From Actinomycetota bacterium (GTDB lineage: Bacteria; Actinomycetota; Acidimicrobiia; Acidimicrobiales; Ilumatobacteraceae): 64,000 bases of DNA. The DNA lies in the NCBI GenBank assembly GCA_009701715.1, contig WLJO01000004.1, forward strand, positions 1 through 64,000, written 5' to 3'. How positions within the stretch are numbered: position 1 is the stretch's first letter; the number at the start of each line of letters is the position of its first letter. The notes under the pieces are model-generated. The model had not been told where the DNA came from, did no database searches, and saw only the letters and a program-made list of their open reading frames with translations. The position numbers and the translations under genes were made by a program. Below, piece after piece: positions 1 through 8,555 of this stretch.

Positions 1-103
1 TGAAGACGCCAAGGCCGATGACCAGTTGGTAGGGGCGGATGCGCTTGGGTCCGCTCGGGGCCGAACCGGCTCCGTGCGAATCGTGCGAGGCGTGCGTACT
101 CAT
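1..103 (-). CDS. 5' end of an unidentified gene, cut by the window edge
   Basis: An ATG at 103 (minus strand) opens a frame that runs off the left edge, so only the first 34 residues are visible. They contain His4, His7 and His10, a basic Lys-Arg-Ile-Arg stretch, and then the start of a hydrophobic segment, as in a small membrane protein with a cytoplasmic N-terminus. No strong ribosome binding site is seen. The function cannot be named from this fragment, and the call rests only on the open frame and its membrane-like composition. Confidence 0.4.
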   Translation of the reverse strand, partial: MSTHASHDSHGAGSAPSGPKRIRPYQLVIGLGVF

Positions 104-171
104 GACGAGGCGACGCTAGCGCGGCGGCATGCCGGTACAGAAGGAGCAGCTCGGGGGGATCCCCGGCCGGG

Positions 172-597
172 TCAGCCGAAGGACTGGCGGTCGAACTCGC
201 GGATCTTGCCCGCGAGGTACTCGAGCATGCGCCTGCTGAGGGCAGGTACCTGCTCGAGCACGGCGAGGAACTCCCGTTGCGGGATGACGAGCAGCTGGCT
301 GTCGGTGTCGCAGGTGACGGTGGCTGTCCGGGGGCCGTGGTCGAATAGGGACAACTCGCCGACGATGGCGCCCGCCTCAAGGGAGGCGACCTTCTTGCCG
401 TTTCGCCTCACGGTGGCGGCGCCGTTGAGGATGACGAACGCCTCCCTCCCTGTCTGGCCCTGGTCGATGATGACCTGACCTGCGGTTGCGGCGATCTCGT
501 CCCCCGCCTTCAGAACCTTCTCGAGGTCCTTGGTGCTGCAGACCGAGAACAACGGCACCTTTCGGAGCTGTTCCAGAGACTCTTTCTTGGTTGCCAT
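172..597 (-). CDS. Cyclic-nucleotide-binding (Crp/Fnr N-terminal type) domain protein
   Basis: This 141-residue protein is essentially one cNMP-binding beta-roll. The phosphate-binding cassette is recognisable: GELSLF at about residues 80-85 and PRTAT at about 89-93, the Gly-Glu and Arg-Ala/Thr positions that contact the cyclic nucleotide. There is no helix-turn-helix, kinase or channel domain, so it is a stand-alone sensor domain rather than a Crp regulator. The ATG at 597 is chosen because the domain starts directly after it; the frame stays open upstream but that part runs into galE's promoter region. It is divergent from galE across about 80 bp. The partner it regulates is not visible. 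Confidence 0.8.
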   Translation of the reverse strand: MATKKESLEQLRKVPLFSVCSTKDLEKVLKAGDEIAATAGQVIIDQGQTGREAFVILNGAATVRRNGKKVASLEAGAIVGELSLFDHGPRTATVTCDTDSQLLVIPQREFLAVLEQVPALSRRMLEYLAGKIREFDRQSFG

Positions 598-678
598 GTG
601 CGGATCATATGACTTGAGCGCAATGCGCGCTGACGGACCCCTACGCTCGGCCGGACAGGAGTCTGGGAGGGATGTCGG

Positions 679-1674
679 ATGGCGGTCTTGGTCGTTGGGG
701 GAGCCGGGTACATCGGGTCCGTCACGGTTCGCGCTCTGTTGCGCGCCGGCCGGGACGTGGTCGTGTTCGACGACCTGTCCACCGGCTTTCAGGAGGCAGT
801 CCCCGCGGGTGCCGCTTTCGTCCGCGGCGCCACACACGATGCGGCTGCGGTCCAGCAGGCCGTCGCCGATCACGACATCGACGTTGCCGTCCACTTCGCC
901 GCCAAGAAAGCCGCCGGCGATTCCATGCACCGACCCGGCCACTACTTCGCCGAGAACGTCGGAGGCAGCAACACCCTGCTCGACGCACTCCGGCTCGCAG
1001 GGGTGTCGCGTGTGGTCTTTTCGTCATCGGCAGCCGTCTATGGCAACGCCACGGCGCTCCCGATCGGGGAGGATGCCCCGAAGCACCCGGAGAACCCCTA
1101 CGGCGAGTCCAAACTCATCGTGGAGCAGATGCTCCGCTGGTACGACACCTGCCACGGCCTGCGCAGCGTCAGCCTGCGTTACTTCAACGCCGCCGGGGCC
1201 ACCGACGACGGCGAGGTCGGCGAGGACTTCGCCCAGAGCACCAACCTGGTTCCCGTGCTCATGAAGGCTGTGCTCGGGAAGCGCCCGCCGCTCGAGATCC
1301 TCGGCACGGATTACCCCACCCGGGACGGCAGCGCCGTGCGGGACTACATCCACGTGGAGGACCTGGCGACCGGCCATGTCAGGGCGGTGGAGTACCTCGA
1401 GCGCGGTGGCGCCACCACGGCCATCAACCTGGGCACGTCGCAAGGCTCGTCGGTGTGGGAGATCGTCCGTGCGGCCGAGGCCGTAATCGGCGGGCCAGTG
1501 CCGTACGTGGAGTCGCCGCGTCGGGCCGGCGATGCGGTGGAGTTGTACGCCGACATCAGCCGAGCCCGGGAACTGCTCGGCTGGGAGCCGGTGCGGGGCA
1601 TCGCCGAGATCATGGACTCCGAGTGGAAGTGGCGCCAACGACGCCCCGGCGGATTCGTCGGCGCTGTGAACTAG
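679..1674 (+). CDS. galE: UDP-glucose 4-epimerase
   Basis: This 331-residue extended short-chain dehydrogenase is predicted to interconvert UDP-glucose and UDP-galactose, supplying galactose for surface glycans. The NAD-binding GGAGYIGS lies at residues 7-14, the Ser triplet of the active site at 115-117, and the catalytic Tyr141-x-x-x-Lys145 in NPYGESK. The length fits GalE. A GGGAGGG ribosome binding site ends 7 bases before the ATG at 679. An overlapping ATG at 672 in another frame is not used. The last codons (VGAVN and stop) are duplicated about 80 bp downstream, on the far side of a dispersed repeat element at 1676-1738. The substrate within the epimerase family is inferred from overall similarity. 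Confidence 0.9.
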   Translation: MAVLVVGGAGYIGSVTVRALLRAGRDVVVFDDLSTGFQEAVPAGAAFVRGATHDAAAVQQAVADHDIDVAVHFAAKKAAGDSMHRPGHYFAENVGGSNTLLDALRLAGVSRVVFSSSAAVYGNATALPIGEDAPKHPENPYGESKLIVEQMLRWYDTCHGLRSVSLRYFNAAGATDDGEVGEDFAQSTNLVPVLMKAVLGKRPPLEILGTDYPTRDGSAVRDYIHVEDLATGHVRAVEYLERGGATTAINLGTSQGSSVWEIVRAAEAVIGGPVPYVESPRRAGDAVELYADISRARELLGWEPVRGIAEIMDSEWKWRQRRPGGFVGAVN

Positions 1675-1675
1675 C

Positions 1676-1738
1676 GACGAGGGAAGCGCTAGCGACGAGC
1701 CGCACGCCGAACTATGCCGAAGCGAAGCGGCGGCTATG
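1676..1738 (+). repeat. Dispersed two-block 63-bp element, copy A (galE/gpmA)
   Basis: A 26-bp left block (beginning GACGAGGGAAGCGCT), an 11-bp variable core and a 26-bp right block (TATGCCGAAGCG...GGCTATG) fill the space between the convergent genes galE and gpmA. The same two blocks recur at 36040-36101, 36117-36178 and 41782-41844. Here the element is flanked by an exact 18-bp direct repeat of the galE 3' end (1657-1674 and 1738-1755). The second repeat also supplies the gpmA stop codon on the minus strand. Confidence 0.85.
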
Positions 1739-1751
1739 TCGGCGCTGTGAA

Positions 1752-2501
1752 CTAGTGGCCGCCGGCCTGAGCGGCAACAGCGGCAGCCGCTGCAGCCACA
1801 GCATCGGCATCACCGAGGTACTTCGCCGACGTGACGTTCAGCGCATCGTCGAACGTGTAGAGGCGCGGCGCACCGGTGGGGATGTTCAACTCGGCAATGT
1901 CCTGCTCGGAGATTCCCTCGAGATGCATGACGAGCGATCTCAGGGAATTGCCGTGGGCGACGATGAGTACGTCCCATCCGGCCTGGAGCTGTGGCACCAC
2001 CACGTCGTACCAGTAGGGCAGCACGCGAGCAACAACGTCCTTGAGGCATTCCGAGCCAGGCAACACAGCAACAGGAAGGCGGCGATAGCGGGGGTCGTTC
2101 GCCGGGTGCTCGGGGCTCGACGTGTCGACGGGGGGCGGTGGAGTGTCGTAACTGCGGCGCCACAGTTTGGTTAGTTCCTCGCCATGGCGATCCGAAGTCT
2201 CTTTCTTGTCGAGTCCCTGCAGCGCGCCGTAGTGACGCTCGTTGAGCCTCCAGGAACGCTGCACGGGTAGACAAACCTGTCCGAGTTCGGTCAGCGCAAG
2301 GTGGGCGGTGATCACGGCGCGGGTGAGGAGCGAGGTGTGGACGACGTCGAACGACAGACCCTCGGCTTTCAGCGTTGTGCCCGCCGAGGCTGCCTCGGCG
2401 GTGCCCTTCTCCGTGAGCGGCACGTCGTGCCAACCCGTGAAGAGGTTCAACTGGTTCCACGTGCTCTCGCCGTGGCGGAGGATGACAAGGCTTCCGGTCA
2501 T
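1752..2501 (-). CDS. gpmA: 2,3-bisphosphoglycerate-dependent phosphoglycerate mutase
   Basis: This is a 249-residue histidine-phosphatase-fold glycolytic enzyme that interconverts 3- and 2-phosphoglycerate. The phosphohistidine motif LRHGESTWN places the nucleophile at His10. The family signature NLFTGWHDVPLTEKG is at residues 19-33, RLNERHYGALQGLDK at 85-99, and the second catalytic histidine at about 183 in VAHGNSLRSL. Length and motifs match dPGM proper rather than a general phosphatase. It is convergent with galE. The last codons, GGH and TAG, lie in the copy of the galE end created beside the repeat element, so this gene's 3' boundary was probably shaped by that event. Confidence 0.95.
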   Translation of the reverse strand: MTGSLVILRHGESTWNQLNLFTGWHDVPLTEKGTAEAASAGTTLKAEGLSFDVVHTSLLTRAVITAHLALTELGQVCLPVQRSWRLNERHYGALQGLDKKETSDRHGEELTKLWRRSYDTPPPPVDTSSPEHPANDPRYRRLPVAVLPGSECLKDVVARVLPYWYDVVVPQLQAGWDVLIVAHGNSLRSLVMHLEGISEQDIAELNIPTGAPRLYTFDDALNVTSAKYLGDADAVAAAAAAVAAQAGGH

Positions 2502-2535
2502 GGTGGACCCGACCGTAGTGCCCGCCGGGCCGGGC

Positions 2536-4275
2536 TCAGGAAGCGGACTGTGCGCCGCGGACGAGCGCGCCGGGAAGTGCTCCCGTGTGTGCGCCGTTCT
2601 CGAAGGTGACCGTTCCGGTCTTCACGGTGTACTTGTAGCCCGACGCGGTCTGCATGAGGCGACGTCCGCCGGCGGGCAGGTCGTGCACGATTTTCGGCGG
2701 GTGCGCAGCGATCGTTTCCATGTCGATCACGTTCACGTCACCGAGCAGGCCAGGTGCGAGGACGCCGCGGTCCATCCAACCGACGTGGGAGGCCGTGCGC
2801 TGGGTGATGTGGTGGACCAGCATCTCGAGGGGAAGCTTCTCGCCGCGGGTCCGGTCACGGCCCCAGAGCGCAAGCATCGTGGTGGAGAACGAACCGTCGG
2901 AGATGGCACCGCAGTGCGCCCCTGCGTCCGACAGGCCGATCAGCGAGCGGGGCGCAACCAGCATCTCCCGCGTGTCGTCGAGGTTCTCGTGGGCCCAGTT
3001 CATCAGCGGCATGTAGAGCAACTGGTTGCCATCGCGCTGGAGCAGCAGGTCGTACACGACTTCGGTCGGCGCGATACCCCGTGCGCTCGCCATCCCGGCG
3101 ACGGAGCGTTCCGTCGTCGGCTCGTAGTTGACCGGGTCCTCCATCGGGAACATCTTGTGGAAGCTGGTGGTGATCTCCTGGACGAGACCCTCGAAGCGGC
3201 CGGTGCCGTGCTCGCCGATGATGAGCCGACGGATGTCGGGGTCCTTCATCTTGGCAACACGCTCTGCGAGCGGCAGGGCGCTGAGTGCGCGGTATGTCTT
3301 GCCGGTCGCGAACGGGTTGAGCGTTGCGGTGAGACCGAGCAGCACGCCGATCGGCCGGGGCGCCACCTGGTTCTTCACATCGAAGCCCTCGGCGGTCATC
3401 TTGTTGGCGAACGCCGCCATCTCGCGCCAGCGGTTGGGCAGGTTCTCGGGCTGCTGGACGGTCATCGATAGCGGACGGCGAACGTTGCGCACCAATTCGG
3501 CCATCACGTCGAACTCGGACTGCACGAAGTCCTCATCGGTCGACAGGTATGCGTCGGAGATCAACTGGATCACGCCCTGGCCGACCTCGGTCAGTGCAGA
3601 CGCAAGGGCGGTGAGTTCGTCCACGCTCGAGAAGCGGGTCCCGAGCGGGGCGCCGTCCTTGGTGCGGTGGATGTAGGTGCGGCTCGTGGTGAAGCCGAGG
3701 GCACCCGCTTCGATACCCATCTTCACCTGACGGAACATCTCGGCGAGTTCGTCGCCGGTCGGGGACTCCATCGGGTCCGCCCCGCGCTCGCCCATCACGT
3801 ACGCGCGCAGCGGTGCGTGCGCCACCTGGGTGGCAACGTCCACTGCGTACTGACGGCGGTCGAGTGCGTCGAGATAATCGGAGAAGGTTTCCCAATCCCA
3901 CGCGAGGCCCTCGGTGAGTGCCGTACCGGGGATGTCCTCCACGCCCTCGAGCATCGAGATGAGGAATGCGTGGTCCGACGGCTTGGCCGGAGCAAAGCCC
4001 ACGCCGCAGTTGCCCATCACGAGCGAGGTGACGCCGTGGATGGACGACGGGGCAAGGAGCGGGTCCCACGTTGCCTGTCCGTCGTAGTGGGTGTGGATGT
4101 CCACGAAGCCGGGGGTCACGAGGTGGCCGGTGGCGTCAAGCGTGCGCTTGGCTTGGCCGGACAACTTCGGACCGACCTCGACGATTCGGCCTCCGGTAAT
4201 GGCTACATCGGCCTCTCGGGCCGGTGCCCCGGTACCGTCGACAACCGTCCCGCCCTGGATCAACAGATCGAACAT
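2536..4275 (-). CDS. N-acyl-D-amino-acid deacylase-type amidohydrolase
   Basis: The 579-residue protein of the amidohydrolase superfamily resembles D-aminoacylases, which hydrolyse N-acyl-D-amino acids. The N-terminal beta-sandwich leads into the metal motif GFVDIHTHYD (His61 and His63). A GNCGVGFAP segment with the family Cys is near residue 90, and SDAGAHCGA near the C-terminus supplies the catalytic aspartate. The ATG at 4275 is chosen because MFDLLIQGGTVVDG is the standard start of the family; an ATG at 4302 would add nine residues. It is divergent from dnaK. The exact substrate is unknown, since many actinobacterial paralogues of this size are uncharacterised. Confidence 0.85.
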   Translation of the reverse strand: MFDLLIQGGTVVDGTGAPAREADVAITGGRIVEVGPKLSGQAKRTLDATGHLVTPGFVDIHTHYDGQATWDPLLAPSSIHGVTSLVMGNCGVGFAPAKPSDHAFLISMLEGVEDIPGTALTEGLAWDWETFSDYLDALDRRQYAVDVATQVAHAPLRAYVMGERGADPMESPTGDELAEMFRQVKMGIEAGALGFTTSRTYIHRTKDGAPLGTRFSSVDELTALASALTEVGQGVIQLISDAYLSTDEDFVQSEFDVMAELVRNVRRPLSMTVQQPENLPNRWREMAAFANKMTAEGFDVKNQVAPRPIGVLLGLTATLNPFATGKTYRALSALPLAERVAKMKDPDIRRLIIGEHGTGRFEGLVQEITTSFHKMFPMEDPVNYEPTTERSVAGMASARGIAPTEVVYDLLLQRDGNQLLYMPLMNWAHENLDDTREMLVAPRSLIGLSDAGAHCGAISDGSFSTTMLALWGRDRTRGEKLPLEMLVHHITQRTASHVGWMDRGVLAPGLLGDVNVIDMETIAAHPPKIVHDLPAGGRRLMQTASGYKYTVKTGTVTFENGAHTGALPGALVRGAQSAS

Positions 4276-4392
4276 GGGCTCATCATGCCCCACCTGCGGC
4301 ATTGCGGCTAGCCCTAGGGGCCACTTCCCTCGTTGTTCGCGGTACCGAGGCGGCACGCGTGCCCCCGTTCGGTGCCACGAGCGTGGAAAAAT

Positions 4393-4413
4393 GCTGAGCG
4401 TATGTGACTCATG
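4393..4413. promoter_or_regulatory. Candidate HAIR (HspR) operator upstream of dnaK
   Basis: GCTGAGC, seven bases, then ACTCATG. Against the known HspR-associated inverted repeat CTTGAGT-N7-ACTCAAG it matches 4 of 7 and 5 of 7 with the exact spacing, and TGAG/CTCA are perfectly inverted. A possible promoter lies downstream: TTGTTC at 4430-4435, 18 bp, TAGAGT at 4454-4459. The match is weaker than the clpB site, but the gene content (hspR as the last gene of the dnaK cluster) supports it. Confidence 0.5.
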
Positions 4414-4508
4414 TTTTCTAACTGCGCCGTTGTTCATGGGTTTGGGGCACCTCTAGAGTGATGCTCAACTCCCCCCCCAAAATCCCCCCAACCCGGAGGT
4501 ACCCCACC

Positions 4509-6347
4509 ATGGCAAAAGCAGTCGGTATCGACCTCGGCACGACCAACTCCGTCGTCGCTTTCCTCGAGGCGGGCGACCCCGTCGTCATCCCCAACGCCGA
4601 GGGCACCCGCACCACGCCGTCCGTGGTCGCCTTCTCTAAGTCCGGGGAGGTGCTCGTCGGTGAGGTGGCCAAGCGTCAGTCCATCACCAACCCTGATCGC
4701 ACGTTCCGCTCCATCAAGCGGTTCATGGGCCAGAACTGGCACTCCGAGGACATCGATGGCAAGAAGTACACGCCGCAAGAGATCTCTGCCCGCACGCTCA
4801 TGAAGCTGAAGCGGGATGCCGAGGCGTACCTCGGCGACACCGTTACTCAGGCCGTCATCACGGTGCCCGCCTACTTCGACGACGCTCAGCGCACCGCAAC
4901 CAAGGAAGCCGGCGCCATCGCCGGTCTCGAGGTGCTCCGCATCATCAACGAGCCCACCGCAGCGGCACTCGCCTACGGCCTCGACAAGGGATCGGCGGAC
5001 GAGACCGTGCTCGTGTTCGACCTCGGCGGCGGCACCTTCGACGTGTCCGTGCTGGAGATCGGCGACGGCGTGTTCGAGGTGAAGTCCACCAACGGCGACA
5101 CCCAGCTCGGTGGCGACGACTGGGACGACCGCATCATCAAGTGGATGGTGGAGCGATTCAAGGCGGCGCAGGGCATCGACCTCGGTGCCGACCGCATGGC
5201 GACACAGCGCCTCAAGGAGGCCGCCGAGAAGGCCAAGATTGAGCTCTCGCAGGTGCAGCAGACGCAGATCAACCTGCCGTTCATCACGGCAACACCCAGC
5301 GGACCGCTTCACCTCGACGAGACGCTCACGCGTGCGCAGTTCGAGCAGATGACTGCAGACCTGCTCGACAAGTGCCGTGTCGTGTTCGAAAAGGCCCTTG
5401 CGGACGCAGGCGTCAGCAAAGGCCAGTTGCACCACGTGATCATGGTGGGCGGCTCCACCCGTATGCCGATGGTGCAGGACCTCGTGAAGGGCCTTACCGG
5501 GAAGGACCCGCACAAGGGCGTGAACCCCGACGAGGTCGTGGCGATCGGCGCAGCCATCCAGGCCGGTGTGCTGAAGGGCGAGGTGAAGGACGTCCTGTTG
5601 CTCGACGTGACCCCGCTGTCGCTCGGCATCGAGACCAAGGGTGGTGTGATGACCAAGCTCATCGAGCGCAACACCACTATCCCCACCCGCCGCAGCGAGG
5701 TGTTCACCACCGCCGACGACATGCAGCCCTCGGTGGAGATCCATGTGATCCAGGGTGAGCGCGAGATGGCGATGTACAACAAGACGCTCGGCAAGTTCCA
5801 GCTCGTGGACCTTCCCCCGGCGCCGCGTGGGGTGCCGCAGATCGAGGTCACGTTCGACATCGACGCGAACGGCATCGTGCACGTGTCCGCCAAGGACCGC
5901 GCCACCGGCAAGGAGCAGTCGATGACCATCACCGGTCAGTCCTCGCTGAGCAAGGACGACATCAACCAGATGGTCCGTGACGCAGAGGCACATGCCGAGG
6001 ACGACCGCCGCCGCAAGGAGGAGGCCGAGGTGCGCAACACCGCCGACAGCCTCGTCTACCAAACCGACAAGGTGCTGCGCGAGCAGGGCGACAAGGTGTC
6101 CGTAGACGAGAAGGCTGCCGTCGAAGGCCCGCTTTCGGACCTCAAGAAGACGCTCGAGGGCAACGACGTGGGCGCGATCAAGGAGGCGACGGACAAGTTG
6201 ATGACCGCCAGCCAGACGTTCAGCCAGAAGCTTTACGAGAACGCTGCTCGTGACACGAACGCAGCGGGCACGTCGGCATCGGGTCAGGGCGCGGGCTCGG
6301 TGAACGACGACGAGATCGTCGACGCCGAAATCGTCGACGACAAGTGA
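4509..6347 (+). CDS. dnaK: Chaperone DnaK (Hsp70)
   Basis: This 612-residue Hsp70 binds exposed hydrophobic peptides in an ATP-dependent cycle with DnaJ and GrpE, which are encoded next to it. Visible are the phosphate-1 motif [14 protein letters not shown] at the N-terminus, phosphate-2 [14 protein letters not shown], the adenosine motif VGGSTRMP, the substrate-domain segment [15 protein letters not shown], and an acidic C-terminus ending DAEIVDDK. The length matches actinobacterial DnaK. The ATG at 4509 follows a GGAGGT at 4495-4500 with 8-base spacing; the upstream in-frame GTG at 4458 has no such site. It heads the dnaK-grpE-dnaJ-hspR cluster. Confidence 0.98.
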   Translation: MAKAVGIDLGTTNSVVAFLEAGDPVVIPNAEGTRTTPSVVAFSKSGEVLVGEVAKRQSITNPDRTFRSIKRFMGQNWHSEDIDGKKYTPQEISARTLMKLKRDAEAYLGDTVTQAVITVPAYFDDAQRTATKEAGAIAGLEVLRIINEPTAAALAYGLDKGSADETVLVFDLGGGTFDVSVLEIGDGVFEVKSTNGDTQLGGDDWDDRIIKWMVERFKAAQGIDLGADRMATQRLKEAAEKAKIELSQVQQTQINLPFITATPSGPLHLDETLTRAQFEQMTADLLDKCRVVFEKALADAGVSKGQLHHVIMVGGSTRMPMVQDLVKGLTGKDPHKGVNPDEVVAIGAAIQAGVLKGEVKDVLLLDVTPLSLGIETKGGVMTKLIERNTTIPTRRSEVFTTADDMQPSVEIHVIQGEREMAMYNKTLGKFQLVDLPPAPRGVPQIEVTFDIDANGIVHVSAKDRATGKEQSMTITGQSSLSKDDINQMVRDAEAHAEDDRRRKEEAEVRNTADSLVYQTDKVLREQGDKVSVDEKAAVEGPLSDLKKTLEGNDVGAIKEATDKLMTASQTFSQKLYENAARDTNAAGTSASGQGAGSVNDDEIVDAEIVDDK

Positions 6348-6354
6348 GCCGTTG

Positions 6355-6888
6355 ATGAACGACGAGAACATCGAGACGGTCGACGTCGACGCAACAGATG
6401 CCGGTGGCGTTGACGACCTCGCTGACCTCGACGGCACCGACGCTGTGGAGCAGGCGGAAGAGGTTGTCGAGCACGACATCGAAGCGCTGCTCTCCGAGCG
6501 TGACCAGTTCAAGGACATCGCCCTCCGGCTCCAGGCCGACTTCGACAATTTCCGCAAGCGCGTGGCGGCGCAACAGTCCGACGAGGTCGACCGCGCAGCA
6601 GGGCGGCTTGCCGAGGCACTCCTGCCGGTGCTGGATGCGTGCGAGGCAGCGTTCACGCACGGGGTCGCAGGCGTCGAGCCGATCTGGTCCGCGCTCATCG
6701 GGGCCCTGCTGAAGCAGGGTCTCGAGGCGATGGATCTGGAGAACAAGGCATTCGACCCGAACCACGCAGAGGCTGTGATGCACGAGGAGGGTGACAGCGA
6801 GCACCCGGTGGTGTCCGAGGTGCTGCGTACCGGATACCTGTGGCGCGGCAAGGTGCTGCGCGCCGCCATGGTCAAGGTGCGCGGCTGA
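6355..6888 (+). CDS. grpE: Nucleotide exchange factor GrpE
   Basis: This 177-residue GrpE releases ADP from DnaK. An acidic, low-complexity N-terminus (about 45 residues) is followed by a long predicted helix with the typical FDNFRKRV segment, then the C-terminal beta domain with the motif AEAVMHEEG. The final VLRTGYLWRGKVLRAAMVKV is the family C-terminal signature. The ATG at 6355 is 7 bases after the dnaK stop, which suggests co-translation; a TTG three bases earlier is possible but unlikely. The order matches other actinobacteria. Confidence 0.95.
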   Translation: MNDENIETVDVDATDAGGVDDLADLDGTDAVEQAEEVVEHDIEALLSERDQFKDIALRLQADFDNFRKRVAAQQSDEVDRAAGRLAEALLPVLDACEAAFTHGVAGVEPIWSALIGALLKQGLEAMDLENKAFDPNHAEAVMHEEGDSEHPVVSEVLRTGYLWRGKVLRAAMVKVRG

Positions 6889-6922
6889 ACCCCGAAGAGG
6901 ATGACGACGAAGGAGGTGCGTG

Positions 6923-8095
6923 ATGGCGTCGCAGCGTGAATGGTTCGAGAAGAACTACTACGAAGTGCTCGGTGTGCCCGAGAGTGCACCCCAGAAAGAC
7001 ATCACCAAGGCCTATCGCAAGCTTGCGCGGCAGTACCACCCGGACGCGAACCCGGGTAACAGTTCGGCCGAGGATCGGTTCAAGGACATCAGTGCCGCGT
7101 ACGAGGTGCTCGGTGACGAGGCGAAGCGCAAGGAGTACGACGAGGTCCGTCGGCTCGGGCCGGTGGGCGGGGGCTTCGGCGGTCCCGGTGGCGGTGCGCC
7201 CGGTGGGTTCCGTTTCGATGTGGGTGGCTCCGACATGGGCGATCTGCTCGGCAACATGTTCGGTGGCGGCTCGCCCGGGCGTGGGCGCAGCGGTCGCGGT
7301 GGCGCCGGTGTGGGCCCGCAGCGAGGAGCAGACCTCGAGGCATCGCTGACGCTGGATTTCGTCGACGCGGCACACGGGATCACCACGAGCCTGCACCTCA
7401 CCACCGACGCCCAATGCAGCACATGTGGCGGTTCGGGAGCCAAGCCGGGCAGCAAGGTGAACACCTGCGGTGTGTGCCGCGGGCGGGGCGCCGTGGACGA
7501 CAACCAGGGATTCTTCGCGTTCTCATCGCCCTGTCGCGCGTGCAACGGAAACGGCGCCATTGTCGAGTCCCCGTGCGGGACCTGCCGGGGATCCGGCGTG
7601 GAGAAGCGGCCGCGTGAGGTGAAGGTGCGCATCCCCGCCGGCGTTACCGACGGCCAGCGGATCCGGCTGAAAGAGCGCGGTGGCCCCGGTCGCAAGGGTG
7701 GCCCCGCAGGGGACCTGTTGGTTGAGTGCCACGTGCGGGCGCACCCGGTCTTCGGGCGCGACGGGGACAACCTCACGGTCCGAATCCCGGTGACCCTCGC
7801 CGAACTCGCGCTCGGCAGCGAGGTGGAGGTACCGACACTTGAAGGACAGCGTGTTGTGCTGCGCCTTCGGGGTGGCACTCAGACAGGTAGCCGTCATCGC
7901 ATCAAAGGACGCGGCATCGAGAACGGCAAACATCACGGCGACCTCATCGTCACGGTGGACGTCGTGGTGCCCAAGCACGTCAGCGATGCACAGCGGGAGG
8001 CACTCGAGGCGTTCGAGGCTGCCTCAACCGGGTCCCCGCGCCAGGCGCTCTTCGACCTGTTGGGCTCTCCGCAGTCCGGCGGTGCGGGGCGATGA
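6923..8095 (+). CDS. dnaJ: Chaperone DnaJ (Hsp40, type I)
   Basis: This 390-residue co-chaperone delivers substrates to DnaK and stimulates its ATPase. The J domain carries the HPD motif within [11 protein letters not shown] Gly/Phe-rich linker follows (runs of [10 protein letters not shown] type), then the zinc domain with four CxxCxGxG repeats: [24 protein letters not shown] and CGTCRGSG, and the C-terminal substrate domains. The ATG at 6923 is preferred over the GTG immediately before it because AAGGAGG is well spaced from either and ATG gives the usual start. It overlaps hspR by 4 bases (ATGA), so the repressor is translationally coupled to dnaJ. Confidence 0.97.
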   Translation: MASQREWFEKNYYEVLGVPESAPQKDITKAYRKLARQYHPDANPGNSSAEDRFKDISAAYEVLGDEAKRKEYDEVRRLGPVGGGFGGPGGGAPGGFRFDVGGSDMGDLLGNMFGGGSPGRGRSGRGGAGVGPQRGADLEASLTLDFVDAAHGITTSLHLTTDAQCSTCGGSGAKPGSKVNTCGVCRGRGAVDDNQGFFAFSSPCRACNGNGAIVESPCGTCRGSGVEKRPREVKVRIPAGVTDGQRIRLKERGGPGRKGGPAGDLLVECHVRAHPVFGRDGDNLTVRIPVTLAELALGSEVEVPTLEGQRVVLRLRGGTQTGSRHRIKGRGIENGKHHGDLIVTVDVVVPKHVSDAQREALEAFEAASTGSPRQALFDLLGSPQSGGAGR

Positions 8096-8475
8096 ACAGG
8101 CACCGCGCCGTCTACGTGATCTCGGTGGCGGCCGAACTGGCAGGCATGCACCCGCAGACGCTGCGCATCTACGAACGCAAAGGACTCCTCGAGCCTGCTC
8201 GTACCCCCGGTGGGAACCGGCGCTACAGCGAGGCCGACATCGAGCGTCTGCGCCGCATCACCGAACTGGCCGCCACCGGCATGAACCTGGCGGGTATCCG
8301 CAAGGTCATGCAGTTGGAAGATGAGGTGGCGCGCCTACACAGTGAAGTGCTACAACTACGTGAAGTGGTGAGGCAGGTGCAGGTGGAAGTGGATCGTCGA
8401 GCCCCTCGGCGAGATCTTGTGCCGCTCAGGCAGGCTGTCGTGGTGTTCGGCGAGCAGGCCCGTCGGAAAGATTAG
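8092..8475 (+). CDS. hspR: Heat-shock repressor HspR (MerR family)
   Basis: This 127-residue MerR-type regulator represses the dnaK operon and clpB in other actinobacteria by binding HAIR sequences, with DnaK as corepressor in Streptomyces. The winged-helix segment [20 protein letters not shown] and the following [18 protein letters not shown] are the HspR signature, and a leucine-rich coiled coil ([19 protein letters not shown]) forms the dimer helix. The start overlaps the dnaJ stop. HAIR-like sites upstream of both dnaK and clpB in this window support the expected feedback loop; that these sites are used is inferred. Confidence 0.95.
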   Translation: MNRHRAVYVISVAAELAGMHPQTLRIYERKGLLEPARTPGGNRRYSEADIERLRRITELAATGMNLAGIRKVMQLEDEVARLHSEVLQLREVVRQVQVEVDRRAPRRDLVPLRQAVVVFGEQARRKD

Positions 8476-8555
8476 GAATCGGCCGTTATCGTTCGGTTGG
8501 AGGGGCGTTGTGATAGCGAACTGAAGACGTTCCAGACGACAGGAGTTCGTCAAAA

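Noticed and set aside
4453-4474. HAIR operator overlapping the possible dnaK -10 box
   Set aside because: Left half CTAGAGT is good, but the spacing is eight and the right half matches poorly; the site at 4393-4413 fits better.
4434-6989. 851-codon open frame on the minus strand opposite dnaK and grpE
   Set aside because: A codon-bias shadow. The plus strand encodes full DnaK and GrpE, the antisense translation has no domain, and long antisense frames opposite dnaK in GC-rich genomes are a known artefact.
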